Shown: positions 38,040 through 51,050 of the stretch, piece by piece
How the letters are laid out: every line of letters begins with the position of its first letter
Position numbering within the stretch: position 1 is the first letter of the stretch
Assembly: GCF_041146395.1 (NCBI RefSeq)
Contig: NC_091009.1
Coordinates: 1,688,501 to 1,752,500, forward strand
Reading direction: 5' to 3'
Source: Eulemur rufifrons
Lineage: Eukaryota > Chordata > Mammalia > Primates > Lemuridae
DNA: 64,000 nt
Position numbers and translations under genes: made by a program
The notes under the pieces: generated by a model
Databases searched by the model: none
What the model was told of the DNA's origin: nothing
Seen by the model: only the letters and a program-made list of their open reading frames with translations

Positions 38040-39897
38040 ATTCTCAGACTTCTTGCTTTCTTAGAGTTTAGAAAGCCTGCAATCCTCCCATGCCATGCGT
38101 GAAAGGAGGCTCTACCACTGTGTCCTGCATGAAACTCACGGGCCCATACCCAGAGTATGATAGAGTGGGTTCCCGGGTACAATCCCAGCCCCCTAAACTC
38201 CCCCCGCCCGCCTAATGCAGACAGGGCCCGTGCGCTAAGCATAAACAATACCTTCAACAGATAACCCTAACCCTGAACATAACACCCAACCCTGTTCCTA
38301 TTTCTCCCCTTAACACGTAAACCTCACCGTGCGCCTAACTTTAACCTCTTATCCTAACGTAAATGCATAACCCATTTCCTGAGAACAACCCCTATCCCAC
38401 AATTCTAACCCTATCTCCTAGTCATCACTGTGACACCTAATCCCTAACCCTAATTCTAAACCGCTAACCCTAACTGTAACCCAACCTACAACATTAACAC
38501 TGACAGTAAACCTTACTTCTAACCCCAAAGCTATGCCTAACAAAAACCCTAACCCTTGACCCTAACCCTTCACCATTACCCCTAAGCCTTACCCTAACCC
38601 TTAACCCTAATCCTAATCCTAACCATTAAACCTAACCCTAGCTCTTAAAGCTAACCCTAAACCCTACCCTCACGACTGGACCTAACCCTGACACTAACCT
38701 AACACCTAACCCTAACCAGAACCCCTAAAGCTAACCCTGAACCCTATCCCTAACCCTAGCAGTAAACTTTAACCCTAAACCTAAGCCCAACCCGTAACCC
38801 TAATCCTATCCTTTTACCCTAAAACTAACCCCTAAACCTAACCCCTATACCTCACCCTAACTCTAACCCCAATCCTAATTCTAACCATACCCCTTCATAA
38901 AACACTAACTCCTAACCGCTAACCCTAACACTAACCAAAAACCCGAATCACTAATCCCTAACCCTAATGCTTAACCTTTACCCTAACCGTCAACCCTTAC
39001 CCTAAATCTTAACACTGACCCTAACCTTAACCTTTAACTCTAAGCCTAACCCTTAACCCTACAGTAAGGAAGACCCTTAATGCTAATGGGATCCCTTATC
39101 CCTAACCCTAACACTACAGCGAAAAGTAACCCTAACCTTTGATCCTTAAACCTATCCCCTAACACTTACTTTAACTTCAAACCCTAACCATAATCCTAAG
39201 CATTAAACCTAACCCTATCTCTTAACGCTAATGCTAGCCCTTACCCTAACGCCTAGATCTAACCCTAAATCTAACCTACCGCCTAATCCTAACCTTAAGC
39301 CCTAATGCTAACTCTAACCCTGAACCCTAAACCTACCCGTAACCCTTAACACTAACCCTATCCGTGAACCTTAACCCTGACCCTAACCATAACCCGCACC
39401 CAAGCATTTAACCCTGACCCTACCCCTAATCCTTAATGATAACCCTAACACTAAACCCTAACCCTAAGCCCAACAGTTAACCCTAATCCTATCCCTTAAC
39501 CCTAACCCGAATGCTATCCCCTAAACGTAACCCTCACCATGACCAGTAAACCTAACCCTAACCTCTAACACAAACCATAGCACATAACTCTAACCCTAAA
39601 ACTAACCCTAACCCTAACCCAAACGCTAAACCCTAACGCTTAACCTTAACCCTAAGCGTTAACTCTCACGCTAACCTTTAATCCTAACCCTAATCCTAAT
39701 CTTCAACCCTAAACCTAACACTTAACCCTAACCCTGTACCTAAACCTAACCCCTCATCTTAACCCTAACCGTAAACCTCAACCCTAAAAAAAGTGTAACC
39801 GTTAAACTTAAGAGTAACCTGTAACCCTAACCCTAAGCCCTCACCCTATCACTAAACTTCATCCTTAACCCTAACCATAATCCCACCCCTAAATCTA
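38040..39897 (+). repeat. M20: hybrid A unit, 1,858 bp
   Basis: The front is M8/M23-like and the rear is M17-like, with the join at 39,390-39,476. The island has the private variant GAAACTCACGGG. Confidence 0.85.
39390..39476. other. Recombination junction inside M20
   Basis: M20 begins as an M8-type unit (last M8-like mark is CCATAACCCGC near 39,389) and ends as an M17-type unit (first M17-like mark is CAACAGTTAACC at 39,472, then CCGAATGCTATCCCC). The bases between are common to both parents, so the crossover lies somewhere in this interval. M20 is correspondingly off-length at 1,858 bp. It is the join that created the 5.6 kb duplication. Confidence 0.7.
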
Positions 39898-41775
39898 ATT
39901 CTCAGACTTCTTGCTTTCTTAGAGTTTAGAAAGCCTATAATCCTCCCATGCCATGCGTGAAAGGAGGCTCTACCACTGTGTCCTGCATGAAACCCACGGG
40001 CCCATACCCAGAGTATGATAGAGTGGGTTCCCGGGTACAATCCCAGCCCCCTAAACTCCCCCCGCCCGCCTAATGCAGACAGGGCCCGTGCGCTAAGCAT
40101 AAACAATACCTTTAACAGATAACCCTAACCCTGAACATAACACCCAACCCTGATCCTATTTCTCCCCTTAACACGTAAACCTCACTGTGCGCCTAACTTT
40201 AACCTCTTATCCTAACGTTAATGCATAACCCATTTCCTGAGAACAACCCCTATCCCATAATTCTAACCCTATATCCTTGTAATCACTGTGACACCTAATC
40301 CCTAACCCTAGTTCTAAACCGCTAACCCTAACCGTAACCCTACCTACAACCCTAACTCTGACAGTAACCCTTACTTCTAACCCCAACGCTATGCCTAACA
40401 AAAACCCTAACCCTTGACCCTAACCCTTCACCCTAACCCCTAAGGCTTACCCTATCCCTTAACCGTAATCCTAATCCTAACCATTAAACCTAACTCTATC
40501 TCTTAAAGCTAACCCTAAACCTTACCCTCACGACTAGACCTAACCCTGACACTAACCTAACACCTAACACTAACCAGAACCCCTAAAGCTAACCCTGAAC
40601 CCTATCCCTGACCCTAGCAGTAAACTTTAACCCTAAACCTAAGCCCAACCCGTAACCCTAATCCTATCCTTTTACCGTAAAACTAACCCCTAATCCTAAC
40701 CCCTATACCTCACCCTAACTCTAACCCCAATCCTAATTGTAACCATACCCCTTCATAAAACACTAACTCCTAACCGCTAACCCTTACACTAACCAAAAAC
40801 CCTAATCACTAATCCCTAACCCTAACGCTTAACCTTTACCCTAACCGTTAACCCTCACCCTAAATCTTAACACTGACCCTAACCTTAACCTTTAACTCTA
40901 AGCCTAACCCTTAACCCTATAGTAAGGAAGACCCTTAATGCTAATGGGATCCCTTATCCCTAACCCTAACACTACAGCTAAAAATAACCCTAACCTTTGA
41001 TTCTTAAACCTAACCCCTAACACTTACCTTAACCGCAAACCCTAACCCTAATCCTAAGCATTAAACCTAACCCTATCTCTTAACCCTAACTCTAGCCCTT
41101 ACCCTAACGCGTAGATCTAACCCTAAATCTAACCTACCACCTAATCCTAACCTTAAGCCCTAATGCTAACTCTAACCCTGAACCCTAAACCTACCTGTAA
41201 CCGTTAACACTAACCCTATCCGCGAACCTTAACCCTGACCCTAACCATTACCCGCACTCAAGCATTTAAACCTGACCCTACCCCTAATCCTTAATGATAA
41301 GCCTAACACTAAACCCTAACCCTAAGCCCAACACTTAACCCTAATCCTATCCCTTAACCCTAACCCTAACCCTAATGCTAACCCCTAAACGTATCCCTAA
41401 CCGTCACCAGTAAACCTAACCCTAAACTCTAACACAAACCATAGCACATAACTCTAACCCTGAAACGAACCCTAACCCTAAACCTAACCCTAAACCCTAA
41501 CTCTTAACCTTAACCCTAAGCGTTAACTCTCACGCTAACCTTTAATCCTAACCCTAATCCTAATCTTCAACCCTGAACCTAACACTTAACCCTAACACTG
41601 TACCAAACCCTAACCCCTCATCTTAACCCTAACCGTAAATGTCAACCCTAAACCAAAGTGTAACCGTTAAACCTAACAGTATCCTTTAACCCTAACCCTA
41701 ATCCCTAACCCTAAGCCCTCACCCAAACACTAAACTTCATCCTTAACCCTAACCATAATCCCAACCCTAAATCTA
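39898..41775 (+). repeat. M21: A unit, 1,878 bp
   Basis: Near-identical to M18, including the CCTATAATCC island. Confidence 0.85.
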
Positions 41776-43652
41776 ATTCTCAGACTTCTTGCTTTCTTAG
41801 AGTTTAGAAAGCCTGCAATCCTCCCATGCCATGCGTGAAAGGATGCACTACCACTGTGTCCTGCATGAAACCACGGGCCCATACCCAGAGTATGATAGAG
41901 TGGGTTCCCGGGTACAATCCCAGCCCCCTAAACTCCCCCCGCCCGCCTAATGCAGACAGGGCCCGTGCGCTAAGCATAAACAATACCTTTAACAGATAAC
42001 CCTAACCCTGAAGATAATACCCAACCCTGTTCCTATTTCTCCCCTTAACACGTAAACCTCACCGTGCACCTAACTTTAACCTCTTATCCTAACGTTAATG
42101 CATAACCCATTTCCTGAGAACAAACCCTATCCCATAATTCTAACCCTATATCCTTGTAATCACTGTGACACCTAATCCCTAACCCTAATTCAAAACCGCT
42201 AACCCTAACCGTAACCCTACCTACAACCCTAACACTGACAGTAACCCTTACTTTTAACCCCAACGCTATGCCTAACAAAAACCCTAACCCTTGACCCTAA
42301 CCCTTCACCCTAACCCCTAAGCCTTACCCTATCCCTTAACCGTAATGCTAATCCTAACCATTAAGCCTAACTCTAGCTCTTAAAGCTAACCCTAAACCTT
42401 ACCCTCACGACTAGACCTAATCCTGACACAAACCTAACACCAAACCCTAACCAGAACCCGTAAAGATAACCCTGAACCCTATCCCTAACCCTAGCAGTAA
42501 ACTTTAACCCTAAACCTAAGCCCAACCCGTAACCCTAATCCTATCCTTTTACCGTAAAACTAACCCCTAAACCTAACCCCTATACCTCACCCTAACTCTA
42601 ACCCCAATCCTAATTCTAACCATACCCCTTCATAAAACACTAACTCCTAACCGCTAACCCTAACACTAACCAAAAACCCTAATCACTAATCCCTAACCCT
42701 AACGCTTTACCTTTATCCTAACCGTTAACCCTCACCCTAAATCTTAACACTGACCCTAACCTTAAGCTTTAACTCTAAGCCTAACCCTTAACCCTACAGT
42801 AAGGAAGACCCTTAATGCTAATGGGATCCCTTATCCCTAACCCTAACACTACAGCTAAAAATAACCCTAACCTTTGATCCTTAAACCTAACCCCTAACAC
42901 TTACTTTAACCCCAAACCCTAACCCTAATCCTAAGCATTAAACCTAACCCTATCTCTTAACCCTAAGGCTAGCCCTTACCCTAACGCCTAGATCTAACCC
43001 TAAATCTAACCTACCGCCTAATCCTAACCTTAAGCCCTAATGCTAACTCTAACCCTGAACCCTAAACCTACCCGTAACCCTTAACACTAACCCTATTCGT
43101 GAACCTTAACCCTGACCCTAACCATTACCCGCACCCAAGCATTTAACCCTGACCCTACCCCTAATCCTTAATGATAACCCTAACACTAAACCCTAACCCT
43201 AAGCCCAACACTTAACCCTAATCCTATCCCTTAACCCTAACCCTAACCCTAACCCTAATGCTAACCCCTAAACGTAACCCTAACCGTCACCAGTAAACCT
43301 AACCCTAACCTCTAACACAAACCACAGCACATAACTCTAACCCTAAAACTAACCCTAGCCCTAACCCTAAACCCTAACTCTTAACCTTAATCCTAAGCGT
43401 TAACTCTCACGCTAACCTTTAATCCTAACCCTAATCCTAATCTTCAACCCTAAACCTAACACTTAACCCTAAACCTGTACCAAACCCTAACCCTTCATCT
43501 TAACCCTAACCGTAAACCTCAACCCAAAACCAAAGTGTAACCGTTAAACCTAAGAGTAACCTTTAACCCTAACCCTAATCCCTAACTCTAAGCCCTCACC
43601 CTAACACTAAACTTCATCCTTAACCCTAAACATAATCCTACCCCTAAATCTC
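41776..43652 (+). repeat. M22: A unit, 1,877 bp
   Basis: Near-identical to M19, including the frame-breaking lost C. Last unit of the first 28 kb block. Confidence 0.85.
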
Positions 43653-45530
43653 ATTCTCAGACTTCTTGCTTTCTTAGAGTTTAGAAAGCCTGCAATCCTC
43701 CCATGCCATGCGTGAAAGGAGGCTCTACCACTGTGTCCTGCATGAAACCCACGGGCCCATACCCAGAGTATGATAGAGTGGGTTCCCGGGTACAATCCCA
43801 GCCCCCTAAACTCCCCCCGCCCGCCTAATGCAGACAGGGCCCGTGCGCTAAGCATAAACAATACCTTCAACAGATAACCCTAACCCTGAACATAACACCC
43901 AACCCTGTTCCTCTTTCTCCCCTTAACACGTAAACCTCACCGTGCGCCTAACTTTAACCTCTTATCCTAACGTAAATGCATAACCCATTTCCTGAGAACA
44001 ACCCCTATCCCACAATTCTAACCCTATCTCCTAGTCATCACTGTGACACCTAATCCCTAACCCTAATTCTAAACCGCTAACCCTAACTGTAACCCAACCT
44101 ACAACATTAACACTGACAGTAAACCTTACTTCTAACCCCAAAGCTATGCCTAACAAAAACCCTAACCCTTGACCCTAACCCTTCACCATTACCCCTAAGC
44201 CTTACCCTAACCCTTAACCCTAATCCTAATCCTAACCATTAAACCTAACCCTAGCTCTTAAAGCTAACCCTAAACCCTACCCTCACGACTGGACCTAACC
44301 CTGACACTAACCTAACACCTAACCCTAACCAGAACCCCTAAAGCTAACCCTGAACCCTATCCCTAACCCTAGCAGTAAACTTTAACCCTAAACCTAAGCC
44401 CAACCCGTAACCCTAATCCTATCCTTTTACCCTAAAACTAACCCCTAAACCTAACCCCTATACCTCACCCTAACTCTAACCCCAATCCTAATTCTAACCA
44501 TACCCCTTCATAAAACACTAACTCCTAACCGCTAACCCTAACACTAACCAAAAACCCGAATCACTAATCCCTAACCCTAATGCTTAACCTTTACCCTAAC
44601 CGTCAACCCTTACCCTAAATCTTAACACTGACCCTAACCTTAACCTTTAACTCTAAGCCTAACCCTTAACCCTACAGTAAGGAAGACCGTTAATGCTAAT
44701 GGGATCCCTTATCCCTAACCCTAACACTACAGCGAAAAGTAACCCTAACCTTTGATCCTTAAACCTATCCCCTAACACTTACTTTAACTTCAAACCCTAA
44801 CCATAATCCTAAGCATTAAACCTAACCCTATCTCTTAACGCTAATGCTAGCCCTTACCCTAACGCCTAGATTTAACCCTAAATCTAACCTACCGCCTAAT
44901 CCTAACCTTAAGCCCTAATGCTAACTCTAACCCTGAACCCTAAACCTACCCGTAACCCTTAACACTAACCCTATCCGTGAACCTTAACCCTGACCCTAAC
45001 CATAACCCGCACCCAAGCATTTAACCCTGACCCTACCCCTAATCCTTAATGATAACCCTAACACTAAACCCTAACCCTAAGCCCAACACTTAACCCCAAT
45101 CCTATCTCTTAACCCTAACCCTAACGCTAATGCTAACCCCTAAACGTAACCCTAACCGTCACCAGTAAACCTTACCCTAACCTTTAACACAAACCATAGC
45201 ACATAACTCTAACCCTAAAACTAACCCTAACCCTAACCCTAATCCTAAACACTAACTCTTAACCTTAACCCTAAGCGTTAACTCTCACGCTAACCTTTAA
45301 TCCTAACCCTAATCCTAATCTTCAACCCTAAACCTAACACTTAACCCTAACCCTGTGCCTAACCCTAACCCCTCATCTTAACCCTAACCGTAAACCTCAA
45401 CCCGAAACCAAAGTGTAACCGTTAAACCTATGAGTAACCTTTAACCCTAACCTTAATCCCTAACCCTAAGCCCTCACCCTAACACTAAACTTCATCCTTC
45501 ACCCTAACCTGAATCCTAACCCTAAATCTA
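43653..45530 (+). repeat. M23: A unit, 1,878 bp
   Basis: Counterpart of M8 at +28,015. Its first part also equals M20. Confidence 0.85.
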
Positions 45531-47402
45531 ATTCTCAGACTTCTTGCTTTCTTAGAGTTTAGAAAGCCTGCAATCCGCCCATGCCATGCGTGAAAGGAGG
45601 CTCTACCACTGTGTCCTGCATGAAACCCACGGGCCCATACCCAGAGTATGATAGAGTGGGTTCCCGGGTACAATCCCAGCCCCCTAAACTCCCCCTGCCC
45701 GCCTAATGCAGACAGGGCCCGTGCGCTAAGCATAAACAATACCTTCAACAGATAACCCTAACCCTGAACATAACACCCAACCCTGTTCCTCTTTCTCCCC
45801 TTAACACGTAAACCTCACTGTGCGCCTAACTTTAACCTCTTATCCTAACGTTAATGCATAACCCATTTCCTGAGAACAAACCTTATCCCATAATTCTTAC
45901 CCTATCTCCTAGTCATCACTGTGACACCTAATCCCTAACCTTAATACTAAACCGCTAACCCTAACCGTAACCCTACCTACAACCCTAACACTGACAGTAA
46001 CCCTTACTTCTAACCCCAACGCTATGCCTAACAAAAACCCTAACCCTTGACCCTAACCCTTCACCCTAACCCCTAAGCCTTACCCTAACCCTTAACCCTA
46101 ATCCTAATCCTAACCATTAAACCTAACCCTAGCTCTTAAAGCTAACCCTAAACCTTACCCTCACGACTAGTGCTAACCCTGACACTAACTTAACACCTAA
46201 CCGTAACCAGAACCAATAAAGCTAACCCTCAACCCTATCCGTAACCCTAACAGTAAACCTTAACCATAAACCTAAGCCCAACCCGTAACCCTAATCCTAT
46301 CCTTTTACCCTAAAACTAACCCCTAAACCTAACCCCTATACCTCACCCTAACTCTAACCCCAATCCTAATTCTAACCATACCCCTTCATAAAACACTAAC
46401 TCCTAACCGCTAACCCTAACACTACCCAAAAACCCTAATCACTAATCCCTAACCCTAACGCTTAACCTTTACCCTAACCGTTAAACCTCACCCTAAATCT
46501 TAACACTGACCCTAACCTTAACCTTTAACTCTAAGCCTAACCCTTAACCCTACAGTAAGGAAGACCCTTAATGCTAATGGGATCCCTTATCCCTAACCCT
46601 AACACTACAGCTAAAAATAACCCTAACCTTGGATCCTTAAACCTAACCCCTAACACTTACTTTAACCCCAAACCCTAACCCTAATCCTAAGCATTAAACC
46701 TAACCCTATCTCTTAACCCTAATGCTAGCCCTTACCCTAACGCCTAGATCTAACCCTAAATCTAACCTACCGCCTAATCCTAACCTTAAGCCCTAATGCT
46801 AACTCTCACCCTGAACCCTAAACCTACCCGTAACCCTTAACACTAACCCTATTCGTGAACCTTAACCCTGACCCTAACCATTACCCGCACCCAAGCATTT
46901 AACCCTGACCCGAACCCTAATCCTTAATGATAACCCTAAAACTAAACCCTAACCCTAAGCCGAACACTTAACCCTAATCCTATCCCTTAACCCTAAACCT
47001 AATGCTAACCCCTAAACCTAACCCTCACCGTGACCAGTAAACCTAACCCTAACCTCTAAGACAAACCATAGCACATAACTCTAACCCTAAAACTAACCCT
47101 AACCCTAACCCTAACCCTAAACCCTAACTCTTAACCTTAATCCTAAGCGTTAACTCTCACGCTAACCTTTAATCCTAACCCTAAACCTAATCTTCAACCC
47201 TAAACCTAACACTTAACCCTAACCCTGTACCAAACCCTAAACCTTCATCTTAACCCTAACCGTAAACCTCAACCCGAAACCAAAGTGTAACCGTTAAACC
47301 TAAGAGTAACCTTTAACCCTAACCCTAATCCCTAACCCTAAGCCCTCACCCTAACACTAAACTTCATCCTTAACCCTAACCATAATCCTAACCCTAAATC
47401 TA
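45531..47402 (+). repeat. M24: A unit, 1,872 bp
   Basis: Counterpart of M9. Private change CCTGAATCC just before the island, and AATACTAAACCGC in the tract. Confidence 0.85.
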
Positions 47403-49185
47403 ATTCTCAGACTTCTTGCTTTCTTACAGTTTAGAAAGCCTGCAATCCTCTCATGCCATGCGTGAAAGGAGGCTCTACCACTGTGTCCTGCATGAAACCC
47501 ACGGGCCCATACCCAGAGTATGATAGAGTGGGTTCCCGGGTACAATCCCAGCCCCCTAAACTCCCCCTGCCCGCCTAATGCAGACAGGGCCCGTGCGCTA
47601 AGCATAAACAATACCTTTAACAGATAACCCTAACCCTGAACATAACACCCAACCCTGTTCCTATTTCTCCCCTTAACACGTAAATCTCACTGTGCGCCTA
47701 ACTTTAACCTCTTATCCTAACGTTAATGCATAACCCATTTCCTGAGAACAACCCCTATCCCATAATTCTAACCCTATCTCCTAGTCATCACTGTGACACC
47801 TAATCCCTAACCCTAATTCTAAACCGCTAACCCTAACCGTAACCCTACCTACAACCCTAACACTGACAGTAACCCTATCTTATAACCCCAACGCTTTGCC
47901 TAACAAAAACCCTAACCTTTGACCCTAACCCTTAACCCTAACCCCTAAGGCTTACCCTAACCTTTAACCCTAATCCTAATCCTAACCATTAAACCTAACC
48001 CTAGCTCTTAAAGCTAACCCTAAACCTTACCCTCACGACTAGACCTAACCCTGACACTAACCTCACACCTAACCCTAACCAGAACCCCTAAAGTTAACCA
48101 TGAACGCTATCCCTAACCCTAGCAGTAAACTTTAACCCTAAACCTAAGCCCAACCCATAACCCTAATCCTATCCTTTTACCCTAAAACTAACCCCTAAAC
48201 CTAACCCCTATACCTCACCGTAACTCTAACCCCAATCCTAATTCTAACCATACCCCTTCATAAAACACTAACTCCTAACCCCTAACCCTAACACTAACCA
48301 AAAACCCTAATCACTAATCCCTAACCCTAACACTTAACCTTTACCCTAACCGTTAGCCCTCACCCTAAATCTTAACACTGACCCTAACCTTAACCTTTAA
48401 CTCTAAGCCTAACCCTTAACCCTACAGTAAGGAAGACCCTTAATGCTAATGGGATCCCTTATCCCTAACCCTAACACTACAGCTAAAAATAACCCTAATC
48501 TTTGATCCTTAAACCTAACCCCTAACACTTACTTTAACCCCAAACCCTAACCCTAATCCTAAGCATTAAACCCAACCCTATCTCTTAACCCTAACGCGAG
48601 CCCTTACCCTAACGCCTAGATCTAACCCTAAATCTAACCTACCGCCTAAACCTAACCTTAAGCCCTAATGCTAACTCTAACCCTGAACCCTAAACCTACC
48701 CGTATCCCTTAACACTAACCCTATCCGTGAACCTTAACCCTGATCCTAACCATTACCCGCACCCAAGCATTTAACCCTGACCCTACCCCTAATCCTTAAT
48801 GATAACCCTAACACTAAACTCTGACCCTAAGCCCAACACTTAACCCTAATCCTATCCCTTAACCCTAACCCTAACCCTAACCCTAATGCTAAACCCTAAA
48901 CGTAACCCTAACTTTGACCAGTAAACCTAACCCTAACCTCTAACACAAACCATAGCACATAACTCTAACCCTAAAACTAACCCTAACCCTAACCCTAACC
49001 CTAAACCCTTACTCTTAACCTTAACCCTAAGCGTTAACTCTCACGCTAATCTTTAATCCTAACCCTTATCCTAATCTTCAACCCTAAACCTAACACTTAA
49101 CCCTAACCCTGTACCTAACCCTAAGCCCTCACCCTAACACTAAACTTCATCCTTAACCCTAACCATAATCCGAGCCCTAAATCTA
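47403..49185 (+). repeat. M25: A unit with 101 bp deletion, 1,783 bp
   Basis: Counterpart of M10, with the same deletion near 49,120. Its island keeps GAGTATGATAG where M10 has GAGTACGATAG. Confidence 0.85.
49115..49128. other. Deletion junction in M25, shared with M10
   Basis: GTACCTAACCCTAAGCCCTC marks the join; it lies inside a TAACCCTAA motif present at both ends of the lost piece in intact units. Confidence 0.8.
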
Positions 49186-51050
49186 ATTCTCAGACTTCTT
49201 GCTTTCTTAGAGTTTAGAAAGCCTGCAATCCTCCCATGCCATGCGTGAAAGGAGGCTCTACCACTGTGTCCTGCATGAAACCCACGGGCCCATACCCAGA
49301 GTATGATAGAGTGGGTTCCCGGGTACAACCCCAGACCCCTAAACTCCCCCCGCCCGCCTAATGCAGACAGGGCCCGTGCGCTAAGCATAAACAATACCTT
49401 TAACAGATAACCCTAACCCTGAACATAACACCCAACCCTGTTCCTATTTCTCCCCTTAACAGGTAAACCTCACTGTGCGCCTAACTTTAACCTCTTATCC
49501 TAACGTTAATGCATAACCCATTTCCTGAGAACAACCCCTATTCCATAATTCTAACCCTATCTCCTAGTCATCACTGTGACACCTAATCCCTAACCCTAAT
49601 TCTAAACCGCTAACCCTAACCGGAACCCTACCTACAACCCTAACACTGACAGTAACCCTTACTTCTAAACCCAACGCTATGCCTAACAAAAACCCTAACC
49701 CTTCACCCAAAACCCTGAGCCTTACGCTAACCCTTAACCCTAATCCTAATCCTAACCATTAAACCTAACCCTAGCTCTTAAAGCTAAGCCTAAACCTTAC
49801 CCTCACGACTAGACCTAACCCTGACACTAACCTAACACCGAACCCTAACCAGAACCCCTAAAGCTAATCCTGAACCCTATCCCTAACCCTAGCAGTAAAC
49901 TTTAACCCTAAACCTAAGCCCAACCCGTAACCCTAATCCTATCCTTTTACCCTAAAACTAACCCCTAAACCTAACCCCTACACCTGACCCTAACTCTAAC
50001 CCCAATCCTAATTCTAACCATACCCCTTCATAAAACACTAACTCCTAACTGCTAACCCTAACACTAACCAAAAACCCTAATCACTAATCCCTAAGCTTAA
50101 CGCTTAACCTTTACCCTAACCGTTAACCCTCACCCTAAATCTTAACACTGACCCTAACCTTCACCTTTAACTCTAAGCCTAACCCTTAACCCTACAGTAA
50201 GGAAGACCCTTAATGCTAATGGGATCCCTTATCCCTAACCCTAACACTACAGCTAAAAATAACCCTAACCTTTGATCCTTAAACCTAACCCCTAACACTT
50301 ACTTTAACCCCAAACCCTAACCCTAATCCTAACCATTAAACCTAACCCTATCTCTTAACCCTAACGCTAGCCCTTACCCTAACGCCTAGATCTAACCCTA
50401 AATCTAACCTACCGCCTAATCCTAACCTTAAGCCCTAATGCTAACTCTAACCCTGAACCCTAAACCTACCCGTAACCGTTAACACTAACCCTATCTGTGA
50501 ACCTTAACCCTGACCCTAACCATTACCCGCACCCAAGCATTTAACCCTGACCCTACCCCTAATCCTTAATGATAACCCTAACACTAAACCCTAACCCTAA
50601 GCCCAACACTTAACCCTAATCCTATCCCTTAACCCTAACCCTAACCCTAACCCTAATGCTAACCCCTAAACGTAACCCTAACCGTCACCAGTAAACCTAA
50701 CCCTAACCTCTAACACAAACCACAGCACATAACTCTAACCCTAAAACTAACCCTAGCCCTAACCCTAAACCCTAACTCTTAACCTTAATCCTAAGCGTTA
50801 ACTCTCACCCTAACCTTTAATCCTAACCCTAATCCTAATCTTCAACCCTAAACCTAACACTTAACCCTAAACCTGTACCAAACCCTAACCCTTCATCTTA
50901 ACCCTAACCGTAAACCTCAACCCAAAACCAAAGTGTAACCGTTAAACCTAAGAGTAACCTTTAACCCTAACCCTAATCCCTAACCCTAAGCCCTCACCCT
51001 AACACTAAACTTCATCCTTAACCCTAAACATAATCCTACCCCTAAATCTC
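49186..51050 (+). repeat. M26: A unit, 1,865 bp
   Basis: Counterpart of M11. Keeps AACCGGAACCC where M11 has AACCAGAACCC, so this base resembles region 1 more closely than M11 does. Confidence 0.85.

Larger units (their letters stand above)
33860..39470 (+). repeat. 5,613 bp three-unit block, copy 1
   Basis: M18, M19 and the first part of M20 recur as M21, M22 and the first part of M23 with anchor offsets of exactly 5,613 bp for all three islands. Shared private marks include CCTATAATCC in the M18/M21 island, GGATGCACTACC with a lost C (GAAACCACGGG) in the M19/M22 island, and TATATCCTTGTAATCAC in both tracts. Outer edges are approximate because the flanks are similar. Confidence 0.8.
15001..43015 (+). 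repeat. 28,015 bp higher-order repeat, copy 1
   Basis: Fifteen A-type units. Unit lengths from M8 onward (1878, 1872, 1782, 1865, 1878, 1871, 1883, 1865, 1883, 1870) recur from M23 onward within 1 bp. The left edge is set where the M7 tract and the tract before M23 begin to agree: they match from about 15,001 / 43,016 rightward, and differ just to the left (CTCCCGCC against CTACCGCC, and CGCTAGCC against GGCTAGCC). The edge is good to a few tens of bases. Confidence 0.85.
39471..45080 (+). repeat. 5,613 bp three-unit block, copy 2
   Basis: This is the second copy, M21, M22 and the start of M23. It ends near 45.07 kb, where M23 continues like M8 (CAACACTTAACCCCAATCC) and no longer like M20 (CAACAGTTAACCC). 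Differences from copy 1 are few: CTTTACACT against CTTTACCGT, and CTTAACCTTTAACTC against CTTAAGCTTTAACTC. Confidence 0.8.
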
